A DNA stretch of 64,000 nucleotides from Centroberyx gerrardi (taxonomy: Eukaryota > Chordata > Actinopteri > Beryciformes > Berycidae). Below are positions 20,201 to 29,407 of the stretch, piece by piece. Both the position numbers and the translations under genes were made by a program. Position 1 is the first letter of the stretch. The number at the start of each line of letters is the position of its first letter. The stretch covers positions 17,817,190 to 17,881,189 of the forward strand of contig NC_135999.1 in NCBI RefSeq assembly GCF_048128805.1, in the 5' to 3' direction. The notes under the pieces were generated by a model. That model was not told where the DNA came from and made no database searches. It saw only the letters and a program-made list of their open reading frames with translations.

Positions 20201-23200
20201 TCCTATAGATTATATTACATAACATTTATTTCCCATTTAAAGCCCTCATGGGCATTATTACTCCATATTTTCCAGATACCTGGGTGGAACTTTGGTCACC
20301 ACACAGCATTCAACCTATGGGGCCAAAACCCAAATACATCTTACTGGAGAGCAGCAGAGGGCCACCAGCCATACTTCGGTCCAGCAGGACAGAACATGAG
20401 TTTCAGTGCCCTGCTCAGGGGCACAACGGTAAGTGATGCTACATTACAGCGTTCTTTGTTACCTTGACATTGAGTGGATAAGAGAACCCATACTTTTTGG
20501 CCTCACAAACACAAGACAGTAGGGATTGAATTGGGTGGAATTTAAAACTGTCAGTTGGTGGTGCTTCCTCAGCTTCCCTCTGTGGTACCAAAAATCCATG
20601 CATTCTCAGGTTTGATATCAATATTACAATAAGTTAAGGATTAAAACAGTACTTAAGTACTTAGAATATATAATACCAGATTTTTTTTTCTGTCAGATTT
20701 ATTAGCATCACAAGCTGCCTTTGTTTATAAGTTACAGTTTCTTCAAAAATGAGCTGAAAGAAAAGGTTCATGTCAGTGAAAAAGCCAGGTTAACTGCAAT
20801 TAAGTTTGAAAAAAAAAAGAAAAAAAGTATGTTGTTTATTTTGTACAAGAAGCATTATAGGGTGTAAATTAAATCAGTAGATATACAAGGATAATCCAAA
20901 ACTTCTTGTGATTATAGGATGATGAGCCCCTTCAGGAGAGCTGTATAGCAGAGCGTCCCTCCTGGCCTTCTGGGCTTCCTCTTGTACCAGCGCCCTTAGA
21001 GCTGGGGCTGGAGCCACCTCACCCACACAACACCACATCACAGAAAACACACGTCAGCAAGAGGGGTGCAGAGACAAACCACCATGATGAACAGAGACCC
21101 ACTACACAGGAGCAGGATCACAGCACACTATCCACAGGTGACTTTGACTTAAATGGTAATATCATTACATTTCAGAATTCAGTTATTTCCATTTTGTAAA
21201 CATGAACAACTCACAAATCTAGAGACCAGGGGCCGGATTCAGTGCCATTTTTTTCTTAACTTTAGTCTTAAGGAAAAAAATAGGAAAAAATGCTATTCTC
21301 AAAAACAGTTCTTATATATTTTCTTAACTTTCTTCTTATGTTTCTTCCTAAGAAAAAACGTACGAATAAATGGTATTCTTGAAATGAAAGTTCTCAAATT
21401 TGTTCTTGATTTTTTTCTTAACTTTAAGACAGCCCTTCACCTGTCTTAAAATTCCTACAGTGAAAAGGTAAGCCTCTAATATCATATATTTAACCAAATT
21501 TTAGACAAGTAGGTTATAGTTCAAAGTCTTCATAGGTTCCCCTACACCTAACATTAAGATTAACATTTACTGTTAAGCTTTATTTGGTGTAGGGCCAGGT
21601 AAGCCTCTGTCTCATGTTTATTGAAAATAAGCTAGCAAATTTTACAGTTACCAACAGCAACCAATGTTTAAATCTTTGCCCTAGTTGCCCTAAATAGGTT
21701 TTTCCCCAATTGTTTTGTAGATGGAAGCACTTTGGATTGCCTCCTAGCCTCAATGGTAGTAAGCCTAAAGTTTATTAACCAGAATTAATTCAGGCCCTAT
21801 TTTGAGAAGTTCTTAAGTAGGAAAATTAAAGAAATTCGTAAGAAATGAGACTGTTACTAAGAAAATATTGAGGAATTGCACTTCAGAGCCTTCTTAAGAA
21901 CTTCCTAAAATTTCCTCTTATGTAATTTCTTAAGATCTATCTTAAGAACACATTGGTGAATCCGGCCCCTGATAGCCAAGACTCGAATCTGTCATGTAAT
22001 CAAAATGCACTGCACTTGAGCTATATAAAAAAAAAATTCAGAGCTATCATTTTATACAGTACATGCATTCACAGATAATCATCCTGAGTACCTGGATCAA
22101 AACCTGTCAACATTCGAGGGTTTTGTTTGTGAACCTGTGATATCTTAAAAACTTTCTCAAAGTAAAAGAGGATAAAGCAATAAACATATTAAAACATATT
22201 AATGCAATAATACAGAGACAAAATGAAATGTCTATGACTACAAATTATTTTATTTCAGTGCAGATCAAGTTTGTATTGCAGTCTTACTAGAAAGCATAGT
22301 TCAATCAGACAGAATGTTTCACTCAGAGCTTTGCCATATTCACACTAACTCACGTCTTTTGTTGCATAGGAGAAGCTTGCAGCGGGACAGCAACTGTTGA
22401 GGAATCAAACACACGTGAGCAACCTCAGGAAAAACAGTCTGAGGAGCCAAAACAGTTCCAGGGGACACGCAAACCCAAGAAGAACTATGATTGTCCAACC
22501 TGTGGAAGAGTTTTCTCTCACAACACCGCCCTGCGACGACACCTTGTAATTCACTCAGGGAAAAGACCTTTCAAGTGCTCCATATGTGGAAGAGGATTCA
22601 CCCAGAGTGGAAACCTCAAAACGCACATGAAAGTTCACAGAGGTCAGAAGCAAGAATAAATGTAAACTTTTTTAACAGATGCTTGTGGGAAGCGCTGGTC
22701 ATGGCTATTGCTGTTACTGTGCGAACATTGAAAACCCATTCAGTGTTTTTAACTCCTACCTCTTGGCACTCTGATCTTTAAAATAATGCTGACAGAAAAA
22801 GAAGGCAGTGAAATGAAGAGATGTTCCCGCTGGACACATAACTTAAACGTGCCTACACTTTATCTATGCAGGCACTCATCCAGGGTCCAAAATTAACATC
22901 CGCCAAAAACCAAATGCCAGTAACATTTGTCTTTGGCGGATAAATCAATAAGGGTCACCCGCCACACTGGCCGGTAACACTGGACAGTAACATTTGAATG
23001 CCTTGGTTATATACAGTCTTTAGTCTTTGCCTGTTCTCAAACTTTGAAACTACACTTCAAACTTCTCTAGTAATTTGAATTCTGCTGCACTTCATGATGA
23101 ATTACAAACTTGATCCATTGTTTAAGTGAGTGAACAAGTGTTAAATTAAGACACAGTACAGGATTCTATACATTAAATAGCATTGAAAATGGGCAGGATT

Positions 23201-24470
23201 AGATATTTCTATAACAAGACTTAAAAGTCAAACAGCCCCGTGACATTGAATTTTTGTTCCTGACGGGAATTGAACTCGGGAGAGTCTGCAGTCTAACTTC
23301 CTGCGGCACACTTTCACCCACGTGACCCATAAAGTGGTGAACAGAGCGACCGCCGACAGTGCGATCCATAGAGCCCCTACTGTCGCAGGGCTAAAAAGTA
23401 TATATTGATTATATTGGCCAGTAAAAATTATTCCTGGCAAGTAATTTTTAGTTTACCAGCCCTTTGCAGGTAAGCCATAAAGTTAATTTCAGTTTCCTGT
23501 TAGTATGTAGGTACTCCATGTTGTTTGTAGGGCACAGCTTGATGTGTAACAACTACCAGTGATTAAAGGCTAATAGTATAGTAACTACTTAACCTCTCTT
23601 GCAGCAGAGCAACATTCAACAAGTTGTAGCTTCCTCATTTTTAAGTGCAAAGATAACTCGTTATGTAGATCAGACCTTGTTCTTCCACTACAGCCTTCTC
23701 ATGCTTAAAAGTGTTGTTTTGCCATGCTGTGTTTGTATGCATACTATATATAAATGACCAAATGATTTTGCAAGTTCTATAGGCTATACCCTTATAAATG
23801 CAGAATTGTCCCACAATGAATGACTATGAATGTCTTTGTGTTTCCTACAGGAGAGTTGCCCAGTGGGGCAGCAGTTCAGGAGAAGCGTCCCCCTGAAGAA
23901 CCTCCCATAACAATCCACGTGTGTGGAGAGTGTGGAATGGACTTCCCTCAAAAACAACAGCTGGAAGAACACCACAAGAATCACAAGAAACCTTACGCAT
24001 GTCCTGACTGCGGCAAGAGGTTCAAAAATGAATATTATTTCAAAATACACAAGCGCATTCACTCAGGGGATTCACCTTTCCTCTGTTCAGAGTGCGGAAA
24101 GAGTTGTGTAACAGCAGATTCACTTAAAAAACACGAGTTGACACACACTGGAGAAAAGAATTTCCGCTGTGAGCAGTGTGGGAGGGCATTCATCCAATCA
24201 TCCCACTTGAACGTGCACCTCAAAACGCACTCCGGAGAGCGGCCTCACCTGTGCTCAATCTGCGGTAAAAGTTACTCCAAAGCATGTGACCTTAAAGTTC
24301 ATCTGCGAGTTCACACCGGAGAGAAACCATATACTTGTGATAAATGTGGGAAGTGCTTCTATTACTCTCAAGGTTATCGAGCGCATCTCAAGACTCATGA
24401 CAAGAAGCCAAAAAAGCCAACGAAACCGCTGGGAAGACCAAAACAACAGCTGGTAATGGCAAGTGATTAA
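14067..24470 (+). CDS. ZNF gene B: large C2H2 zinc-finger protein, about 27 fingers, 12 exons
   Basis: Exons 14067-14075, 14858-15134, 15263-15685, 15848-16285, 17089-17493, 17980-18468, 18871-19587, 20124-20185, 20276-20428, 20918-21137, 22370-22642 and 23851-24470 join in frame to 4086 nt, giving 1361 aa plus stop. Order: a Ser/Asp-rich N-terminus with an RIKTEEE site; three 3-finger exons each ending in a GGLINSDGE-type motif; a 4-finger exon; a 6-finger exon with a GRP tail and another acidic motif; three finger-free linker exons; a 2-finger exon; and a terminal 6-finger exon. It is presumably a nuclear DNA-binding protein. The repeated module pair suggests two ancestral terminal units read as one gene. 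A split into two genes with internal starts is possible. Confidence 0.65.
14858..15134 (+). CDS. gene B N-terminal linker exon
   Basis: 92 codons, phase 0 in and phase 1 out (CAA G/GTGAGT). It is Ser/Asp/His-rich ([16 protein letters not shown]) and ends with [15 protein letters not shown] and [13 protein letters not shown] fits psi-K-x-E. No finger or known domain was recognised. Confidence 0.6.
15263..15685 (+). CDS. gene B three-finger exon 1
   Basis: Phase 1-1. It opens [17 protein letters not shown], then three fingers. The third reads [17 protein letters not shown], with Ser in place of the first zinc-binding Cys. It ends [20 protein letters not shown] at the donor (15628-15685). It is a clear tandem duplicate of the next exon. 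Confidence 0.75.
15848..16285 (+). CDS. gene B three-finger exon 2
   Basis: Phase 1-1. It opens [18 protein letters not shown], then three intact fingers ([51 protein letters not shown]), an acidic run and [20 protein letters not shown] at the donor. It matches the previous exon along its length. Confidence 0.75.
16507..16699 (-). mobile_element. SINE copy, antisense, in gene B intron
   Basis: Read on the minus strand it has a B-box-like GGTTCAACCC, then TGCCTTTGAGCAAGGCACTG and ACTGCTCCCGGGG, the same central domain as the SINE at 6904. It lies in the 803-nt intron 16286-17088. Confidence 0.55.
17089..17493 (+). CDS. gene B three-finger exon 3
   Basis: Phase 1-1. Three canonical fingers ([51 protein letters not shown]) share linkers with the two preceding exons. 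An Ala/Glu-rich segment and a diverged motif, [17 protein letters not shown], end at the donor. It is probably an older copy of the same exon. Confidence 0.75.
17980..18468 (+). CDS. gene B four-finger exon
   Basis: Phase 1-1. A Lys/Arg-rich leader ([15 protein letters not shown]) is followed by two divergent fingers with longer His spacing (MREKH, RRIYH), then two canonical fingers ending [20 protein letters not shown] at donor G/GTGAGA. The last two fingers and the phase match gene A exon 10202-10444. Confidence 0.75.
18871..19587 (+). CDS. gene B internal six-finger exon with GRP tail and acidic motif
   Basis: Phase 1-1. Six fingers align one-to-one with fingers 2-7 of gene A's last exon, ending [14 protein letters not shown] and [14 protein letters not shown]. 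The tail [20 protein letters not shown] carries the GRP core. In place of the stop seen in the other two copies, the frame runs on to [17 protein letters not shown] at donor G/GTAGGT. Confidence 0.75.
20124..20185 (+). CDS. gene B short linker exon
   Basis: A 62-nt exon, phase 1 in and phase 0 out: [20 protein letters not shown]. No domain is recognised. The phases fit both neighbours, but with no homologous support it is a tentative exon. Confidence 0.4.
20276..20428 (+). CDS. gene B linker exon, partly SINE-like
   Basis: 153 nt, phase 0-0, acceptor TTTTCCAG and donor ACG/GTAAGT. It encodes an aromatic/Asn-rich segment ending [13 protein letters not shown]. The last 30 nt resemble the antisense core of the SINE at 16507. 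No known domain; possibly an exonised SINE. Confidence 0.4.
20918..21137 (+). CDS. gene B Pro/His/Thr-rich linker exon
   Basis: 220 nt, phase 0 in and phase 1 out (ACA G/GTGACT). It encodes a low-complexity linker ([19 protein letters not shown], then a hydrophilic stretch). No domain is recognised. It restores phase 1 for the following finger exon. Confidence 0.45.
21227..21971. mobile_element. non-autonomous DNA transposon with 15-bp TIRs
   Basis: The left end CAGGGGCCGGATTCA (21227-21241) is an exact inverted copy of the right end TGAATCCGGCCCCTG (21957-21971). The inside is AT-rich with many CTTAAG/TTCTTAA words and no significant ORF. No clear target duplication was found, so the superfamily is not assigned. 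It lies in the 1232-nt intron 21138-22369. Confidence 0.7.
22370..22642 (+). CDS. gene B two-finger exon
   Basis: Phase 1-1, 273 nt. A Glu/Lys-rich leader is followed by [17 protein letters not shown] and [17 protein letters not shown], ending KVHRG at G/GTCAGA. It is the counterpart of gene A exon 10202-10444 and of the end of exon 17980-18468. Confidence 0.75.
22881..23470. mobile_element. dispersed-repeat sequence, possible DNA transposon
   Basis: The start CAGGGTCCAAAATTAAC, followed by GC-rich words (GCCAAATGCCAG, CACTGGCCGGTAACAC) and further copies of the GGCCAGTAA theme near 23416, has the look of a repetitive element. I could not find a matching right end. It fills much of the intron 22643-23850. 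Confidence 0.35.
23851..24470 (+). CDS. gene B terminal six-finger exon
   Basis: Phase 1 in (TTTCCTACAG), stop TAA at 24468. Six fingers are co-linear with exon 18871-19587 and with gene A's last exon, closing with [14 protein letters not shown] and [14 protein letters not shown]. The tail [16 protein letters not shown] has a GRP core. Finger 3 has Cys for the usual Phe ([14 protein letters not shown]). Confidence 0.85.
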
Positions 24471-24584
24471 CACACACTGTCACCTGGAAGTTCACAGTAA
24501 TATTAGCAAATCAGCTGCCTAGGTCAGTGGATATAGTGGAAAGTAAATGTATTTAAACACAGTTTACCACCTTTTAATTTGTGA

Positions 24585-24590
24585 AATAAA
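24585..24590 (+). terminator. polyadenylation signal AATAAA of gene B
   Basis: AATAAA lies 115 nt after the gene B stop codon, the first such hexamer downstream. Confidence 0.5.
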
Positions 24591-26734
24591 TGAACTTAAA
24601 GTTATTGAATTAGATTGAGAATTTATAGTATATGATGGTATTCAAATATAATAGTGTATGCAATGTAATGCAATGTATACAATTAGCTTCATGTAACATA
24701 TAAGGAAATGGTATTTCACAAAATGAAACTATTTAGAATAATTTTAAATCTTTATTTATATCTATGATTCACCTAGTCTTGGCTGAGTTCAGTTTATCCA
24801 CAAACTCACAGACCATAGACGGTAAGAACATGTCTGAACTGGAGTGCTAGTTATACAAAGAAAATGCTTCTAATACATTCTCGGGGGGGGGGGGGGGGAA
24901 TGGTTGAATATACTTTATAAATATATTCCTTTTCCATATAATAACTTGTTTATTATTTTATATCCTGGACTGTTACAGTAAAATAACTTGAATGTTATTT
25001 ATTATATAATCTGCTTAATTTATTGGGTTATTATTTGTGAACGTCATACTACAGGATAATAATGAAATATTAGCTTCAGCATTGTTGGAAACTTATTGTA
25101 ATACCCAAATGTTTTTAGTTTCTGAACATCATCCAAAATGATTATTGTAAAATCTTACTTTACCAATGTTTTACAGTAGCTTAAGGTCATTGGCTTCCAG
25201 ATTGAGAGATCTGTCTTGTTGGTGACCTACCTGCTTCTTTTAATTTAACTAAGCTTAATGGATCCCCCATGTTCTTTCCCCCCCTCCAAGAGACTAACTT
25301 AAATATTACTTCAACAGCAGCAACAATAAAAAGACAAAGAAGAGTGCATCGAACCTTTTTCAGTTGACTTTGTTTACATGCACACACAAATGTAATTATT
25401 CCCCTTTGATTATGAGAATATTTTGATTGAGCTGTTGACAAGTAACAGATCTACTTTAATAGTGAGCTAGCTGAAAGCTAGCACACCCATGTTATTCACA
25501 CTATTTCATCTACACAATCAATTATTTATGTCTTCTTTACTCTCCAAAAATGATGTATTCAACTTTTTGATTCTCTATATAAATATTAAACTTTTCGGTG
25601 TAATTTTTTTCCCCATAGATATGAATGGTGGAATGTTCAGAAATGTTAGTGTATTGTTGCATCATTGGCTGGCAATACAACAATTCACTGTAGTTGGACC
25701 TATTCAGTTCAGTCCAATGGGCCCTTTTCACGTTCTGTTTCTCAATGCTTCTGCATTGAGAAACCGGTGCATTACAACTTCCTGTTGCCAGCTATGGCCT
25801 TCACTAAATCGCTCCACAACCTGCCCAAAATGTTTAATTTGTTACATTATGTATCTAGTGCTAGTAACCATTACAATTTTGTTGTTTTTGTTGGATTGGT
25901 TTGTCAATAAGTCGCAAAAAGAAAAATGCCACAGGAAGTTGTAATGCACCGGTTTAGCTGTTACCATGACGATGTGAAAAGAGCCTATGCACTTAAGACT
26001 TCCACTAGTACTGCTCCTACTACTACTCCTTCTACTCCGCCTAACCACTGCCTCTACTCCTGCTCCTCCTCCTTCCACTCCCACTGTTACTAATATTCCA
26101 TCTTCTCCTACAACAACTCCTCATTTTTCTCTTCTTTCTACTACTCCAACTCAATAAAAAACGTGAAATGTATAATTTGGAAATAATAGCTTCATTGTAT
26201 TTGTGACAGACTGGCCTGTTCACACTGAGTGACCACATCCCTGTTTAAACTAGTACAAATGTGGCTTTTCCATTAAGGTTATTTGTGTCAAAGAGGTGGA
26301 GCAGGCATGCCAAAAAAGTCCACTTGAAAATTGCAATTTCTTTGAATAAAAAATAACATTTGATGATGTTATGAAAACATGAGTTAACAAATTAGCTACA
26401 TAGTGTTTCCTGTAGATTTGTTTTTGTAGTCATGGGAGGTTGGGCTAATTTTGCTCCTGAAATGCAAGAAACTGTAAACTCTGGTCTGTCCTTCAGTTGG
26501 AGGGTTGTTGCTGGAGTGTTTGTGCTTCCCCCACATTTGCTTTCGTATTGTTTAAATCCACAGCTACTCCAAGTATTTTGAAACATTGCATGTGCTGCCT
26601 CTGACTGCTAAAAAGTTGTAGAATGCAATATCCATTAGATTCTACGTGCTTTCCAAATGTATTTTAGTGAGGCTTTTATTGTGAATTTTAAAAAAGTGAA
26701 CCGGAAGTTCCTACACGAGTGCAACTTGGCTAAC
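24591..26734. other. intergenic between ZNF genes B and C
   Basis: No gene seen. It contains a 16-nt G-run (24883-24898), a MITE-like inverted repeat (25719-25984) and a degenerate pyrimidine-rich triplet tract (about 25998-26150, CTACTGCTCCTACTACTACT type). The open frames here match no recognised family. Confidence 0.4.
25719..25984. mobile_element. MITE-like inverted-repeat element
   Basis: The left part (GGCCCTTTTCAC, then ACCGGTGCATTACAACTTCC) reappears inverted at the right (GGAAGTTGTAATGCACCGGT, then GTGAAAAGAGCC). The left arm holds an extra small hairpin (CTCAATGC, CTT, GCATTGAG type). No clear target duplication was seen. Confidence 0.6.
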
Positions 26735-27420
26735 AGCTACGGCTAGTTAGGTGTATCAGCTCAGCTCCCAACGCTTGTTAGGTAACTCGTTAGTTGGTGA
26801 TCAGCGCACACACGTTTTGTTTGATCATATTGAGTAGACAAATGAGAAAGCAGTAGACATATTGCCACTTCATTCAAGTGAATTTATATCGAGCGAATTC
26901 TTTTTACCTAAGGGGAAATCCATGCTGAGGTTGGTCAAAAATCTATTGTCTCTTGTTAAACGTTAGCTAGCTAACTTAGCTAATGTTACTTAGTCGGCGG
27001 CGAATTTTGCAGCATCGTTAGCGTAGTGATGTTATCCTGATTTTCACTTCGGACTCAGCGGTAAATCTCTGTCGGAGCTCTGATTTTTGCCAGCAGGAGC
27101 GTAGAAGGCTAAGAAAGTTAATTACTAAGATCAGCTAAGTGAGCTAGTTAACGCCATGTTAGCAGCTAATGCCGTTTTCTCAAAGGCAGTGGTCAGTCAC
27201 TGCTGGTCAACGACGCCGCGTCATGAATGAGACATCTCATTGAGAGGTCATGCAGTGGTTTATTGCAGTGCGCACTTGATTGCTTCTGGTGTAACGTGGA
27301 TTATTATGATGCGATGAATGCCAACAGGTTAGGCAAGTAGCTACATTTAACCACGACTAATTGGGATTTTAATGGATGGTGCAAATATGAGTCCTAGCTA
27401 GCTAACGCTACATAGCTAGG
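26735..27420. promoter_or_regulatory. GTTAGC/GCTAAC cluster upstream of ZNF gene C
   Basis: Spread over about 690 bp: GGCTAACAGCTACGGCTAG, AACGTTAGCTAGCTAAC, TTAGCTAATGTTAC, CATCGTTAGCG, GCTAGTTAACGCC and AGCTAGCTAACGC. It lies about 2 kb before the gene C start codon, suggesting an untranslated first exon here. Confidence 0.45.
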
Positions 27421-27599
27421 CTACACAGTGCAGATGCCCGATGAGAGGTTTCCCGGAGGGCTTGCCATAAACATCCAAGCCACTGGAAAAAAATATTTGG
27501 ACACATTTTACGTTATGTTAGTATAAAAATGTAGTTACATAAACAGTAACGCAACCCCCGGGGAGTCATTCGTTATGTAACAACATTTTAAGGACAACT

Positions 27600-27800
27600 A
27601 GTTCTTAAGGGCAGGGAGACTGTCCTTCAGCTGGAAGGCCCAGGTTCAAGCCCCCGACACAGCGAAGCATCCGCCCTGCTGAAGTGTCCTTGAGCAGGCA
27701 CTGGATGCCTACCAGCATGGAGGCGCTGTTCTGCAGCTGACCCGGCACTAACCTCCCTGTGAAAAGAGAATTTCCCATGTGGGTCAATAAAGTATCACAG
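27600..27800 (+). mobile_element. SINE-like element, sense
   Basis: B-box-like AGGTTCAAGCCC, then GTGTCCTTGAGCAGGCACTG and a tail GGGTCAATAAAGTATCA. It shares the central domain with the SINE at 6904 and forms an inverted pair with the copy at 28503-28745. Between them lies a 20-nt C-run (28040-28059). Confidence 0.5.
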
Positions 27801-28502
27801 AAGAACCATGGTTTGAACTAATGTTATGAAGATGTAAAGTCTAAACCTGCTAGAGAATGGATTGAAAAAGATCGAAATCAATCAGTGTGTGTCTAGGGGT
27901 GGGGGGCTGGTGCATAGCTGATAAGACCACTAATAAAGCACATCTGGGTAAAAGCAAGCAAAATTCAAAATATAGTGATGCATATTGTGTGTTGTGAAAA
28001 TATCAGAAAATATTATGGTATGATATTTTTCCCATATCACCCCCCCCCCCCCCCCCCCCAGTACACAGCAAATTTGGTTTTAAATAGCCTAATCCTGATA
28101 AGATGAAATCCCAGTTATGAATATAATAGCTGAATATGCTGATATTCAGGAAATGGGAATCTAAAATTCTTAAACTTTTTTGCTGTTGGTTTTTGTAAAC
28201 AGTGCAATCTTGGTGTCCACTGACAATTTTAAAATATTATAGGCCTATATAACACAATATAATATAATATAATGTAATATATTCATGCACATAGGGATAT
28301 TTGTGATTGGGATATGAGGATGCATATAACCAATGTATCTGGAATAAGACCATGATAGGCATACTGTATAAGCCATTATCCATAACACTGTGTGCATGTA
28401 AACATAGTGACACCTAAAGCTGGTGCTTGTTGATGTAGTAACTTGGGACAGCTGTCCTGCAGAGTGATTGGAAACACATCTAGAAGTCCTGTAATAATAG
28501 GA

Positions 28503-28745
28503 ATGTGATACTTCACTGGTCCCCATAGAGAAATTCTCTTTACGCTTGCTACCCTTCCACAGGGAGGGCAGAGCGCTGGGTCAGCTACAAAACGGCACCC
28601 ATGGAGCTGGTTGGGATTCAGTGTCTTACTCAAGGACACGTCAGCAGGGAGTATGCTTGCTGACATGGGGGGCGTGAACCCAGGTCCAGGAATTGAAGGC
28701 CTCTCTCCTACTTACTATGCCACCTTGCTAACACATTTGCAAGGC
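28503..28745 (-). mobile_element. SINE-like element, antisense
   Basis: Read on the minus strand: TGTCCTTGAGTAAGACACTG, then CCAGCTCCATGGGTGCCG and a tail with GTGAAGTATCACATTC. It is the inverted partner of 27600-27800. Confidence 0.5.
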
Positions 28746-29289
28746 AAAGACACAAGAAGAAGTCATTCAGTGGCCTTATGCAGTGAAAAGAAAAAGTATT
28801 TTGCATGCCATTGTGTAACTGGCATTTTTCCAATTTTCCTTTAGGAGGTCAAAAAAAAAACCATTTAGTTGGGACTTTTAGAGTCGTAAGCACAGGGCGT
28901 TTGGGTTTGAGACCAGAAGACTCAGCCTACATGGAAGTGGTTGTCCCTTCTAATACTTTAACACCTCGCCATAGCTAATATTTCTTAACTGATAAAAGCA
29001 AGATTGGACAACCCCTTTAACTTGTTCGTCAACATTTGAATTAAAATCAGAGTTGGATTAGTATTAGTGAACGGGCAGCAGAATGCACAAATTTTCCAAA
29101 GAGTTGTCCCAAGATGGCACCAGCCGTGGTTGTTCAGAGATTTCTGGTGCAACTGCAAAGCCTCTGTGCACATTTTTTGCCCAAGATATTCAGGCCCACG
29201 CTGTGACTTTTTATTTAAATTTCCACTCACTGCCACTTGAGTATTCACCTCTATCGTTATGCACTACAAGGTTATTCATCAATTGAAAG

Positions 29290-29407
29290 ATGGGCTCTGA
29301 AAACCCAGTGGACTTCAGCCCAGCTGTGATCCTGGCCGAGGAAGATCAGCAAGAAATAGGAGGCCTGATCAACTCTGATGGAGAAGAGGTGGATTTCTCA
29401 GATATCA
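29290..29407 (+). CDS. gene C first coding exon with GGLINSDGE motif
   Basis: ATG at 29290, phase 1 out at A/GTAAGT. It encodes an acidic lead (LAEEDQQE) and then [17 protein letters not shown]. It parallels gene A exon 6148-6319. The following 2.8-kb intron holds two MITE-like elements and AT-rich sequence. Confidence 0.65.

Noticed and set aside
23228-23440. tRNA gene on the minus strand (B-box-like GAGTTCAATTCCCG)
   Set aside because: No matching A-box or foldable acceptor stem could be made; it lies in repeat-like sequence.
28040-28059. Poly-C tract as part of a CRISPR or rRNA feature
   Set aside because: It is a plain homopolymer in a eukaryotic intergenic region; no repeat-spacer array or rRNA was seen anywhere in the window.
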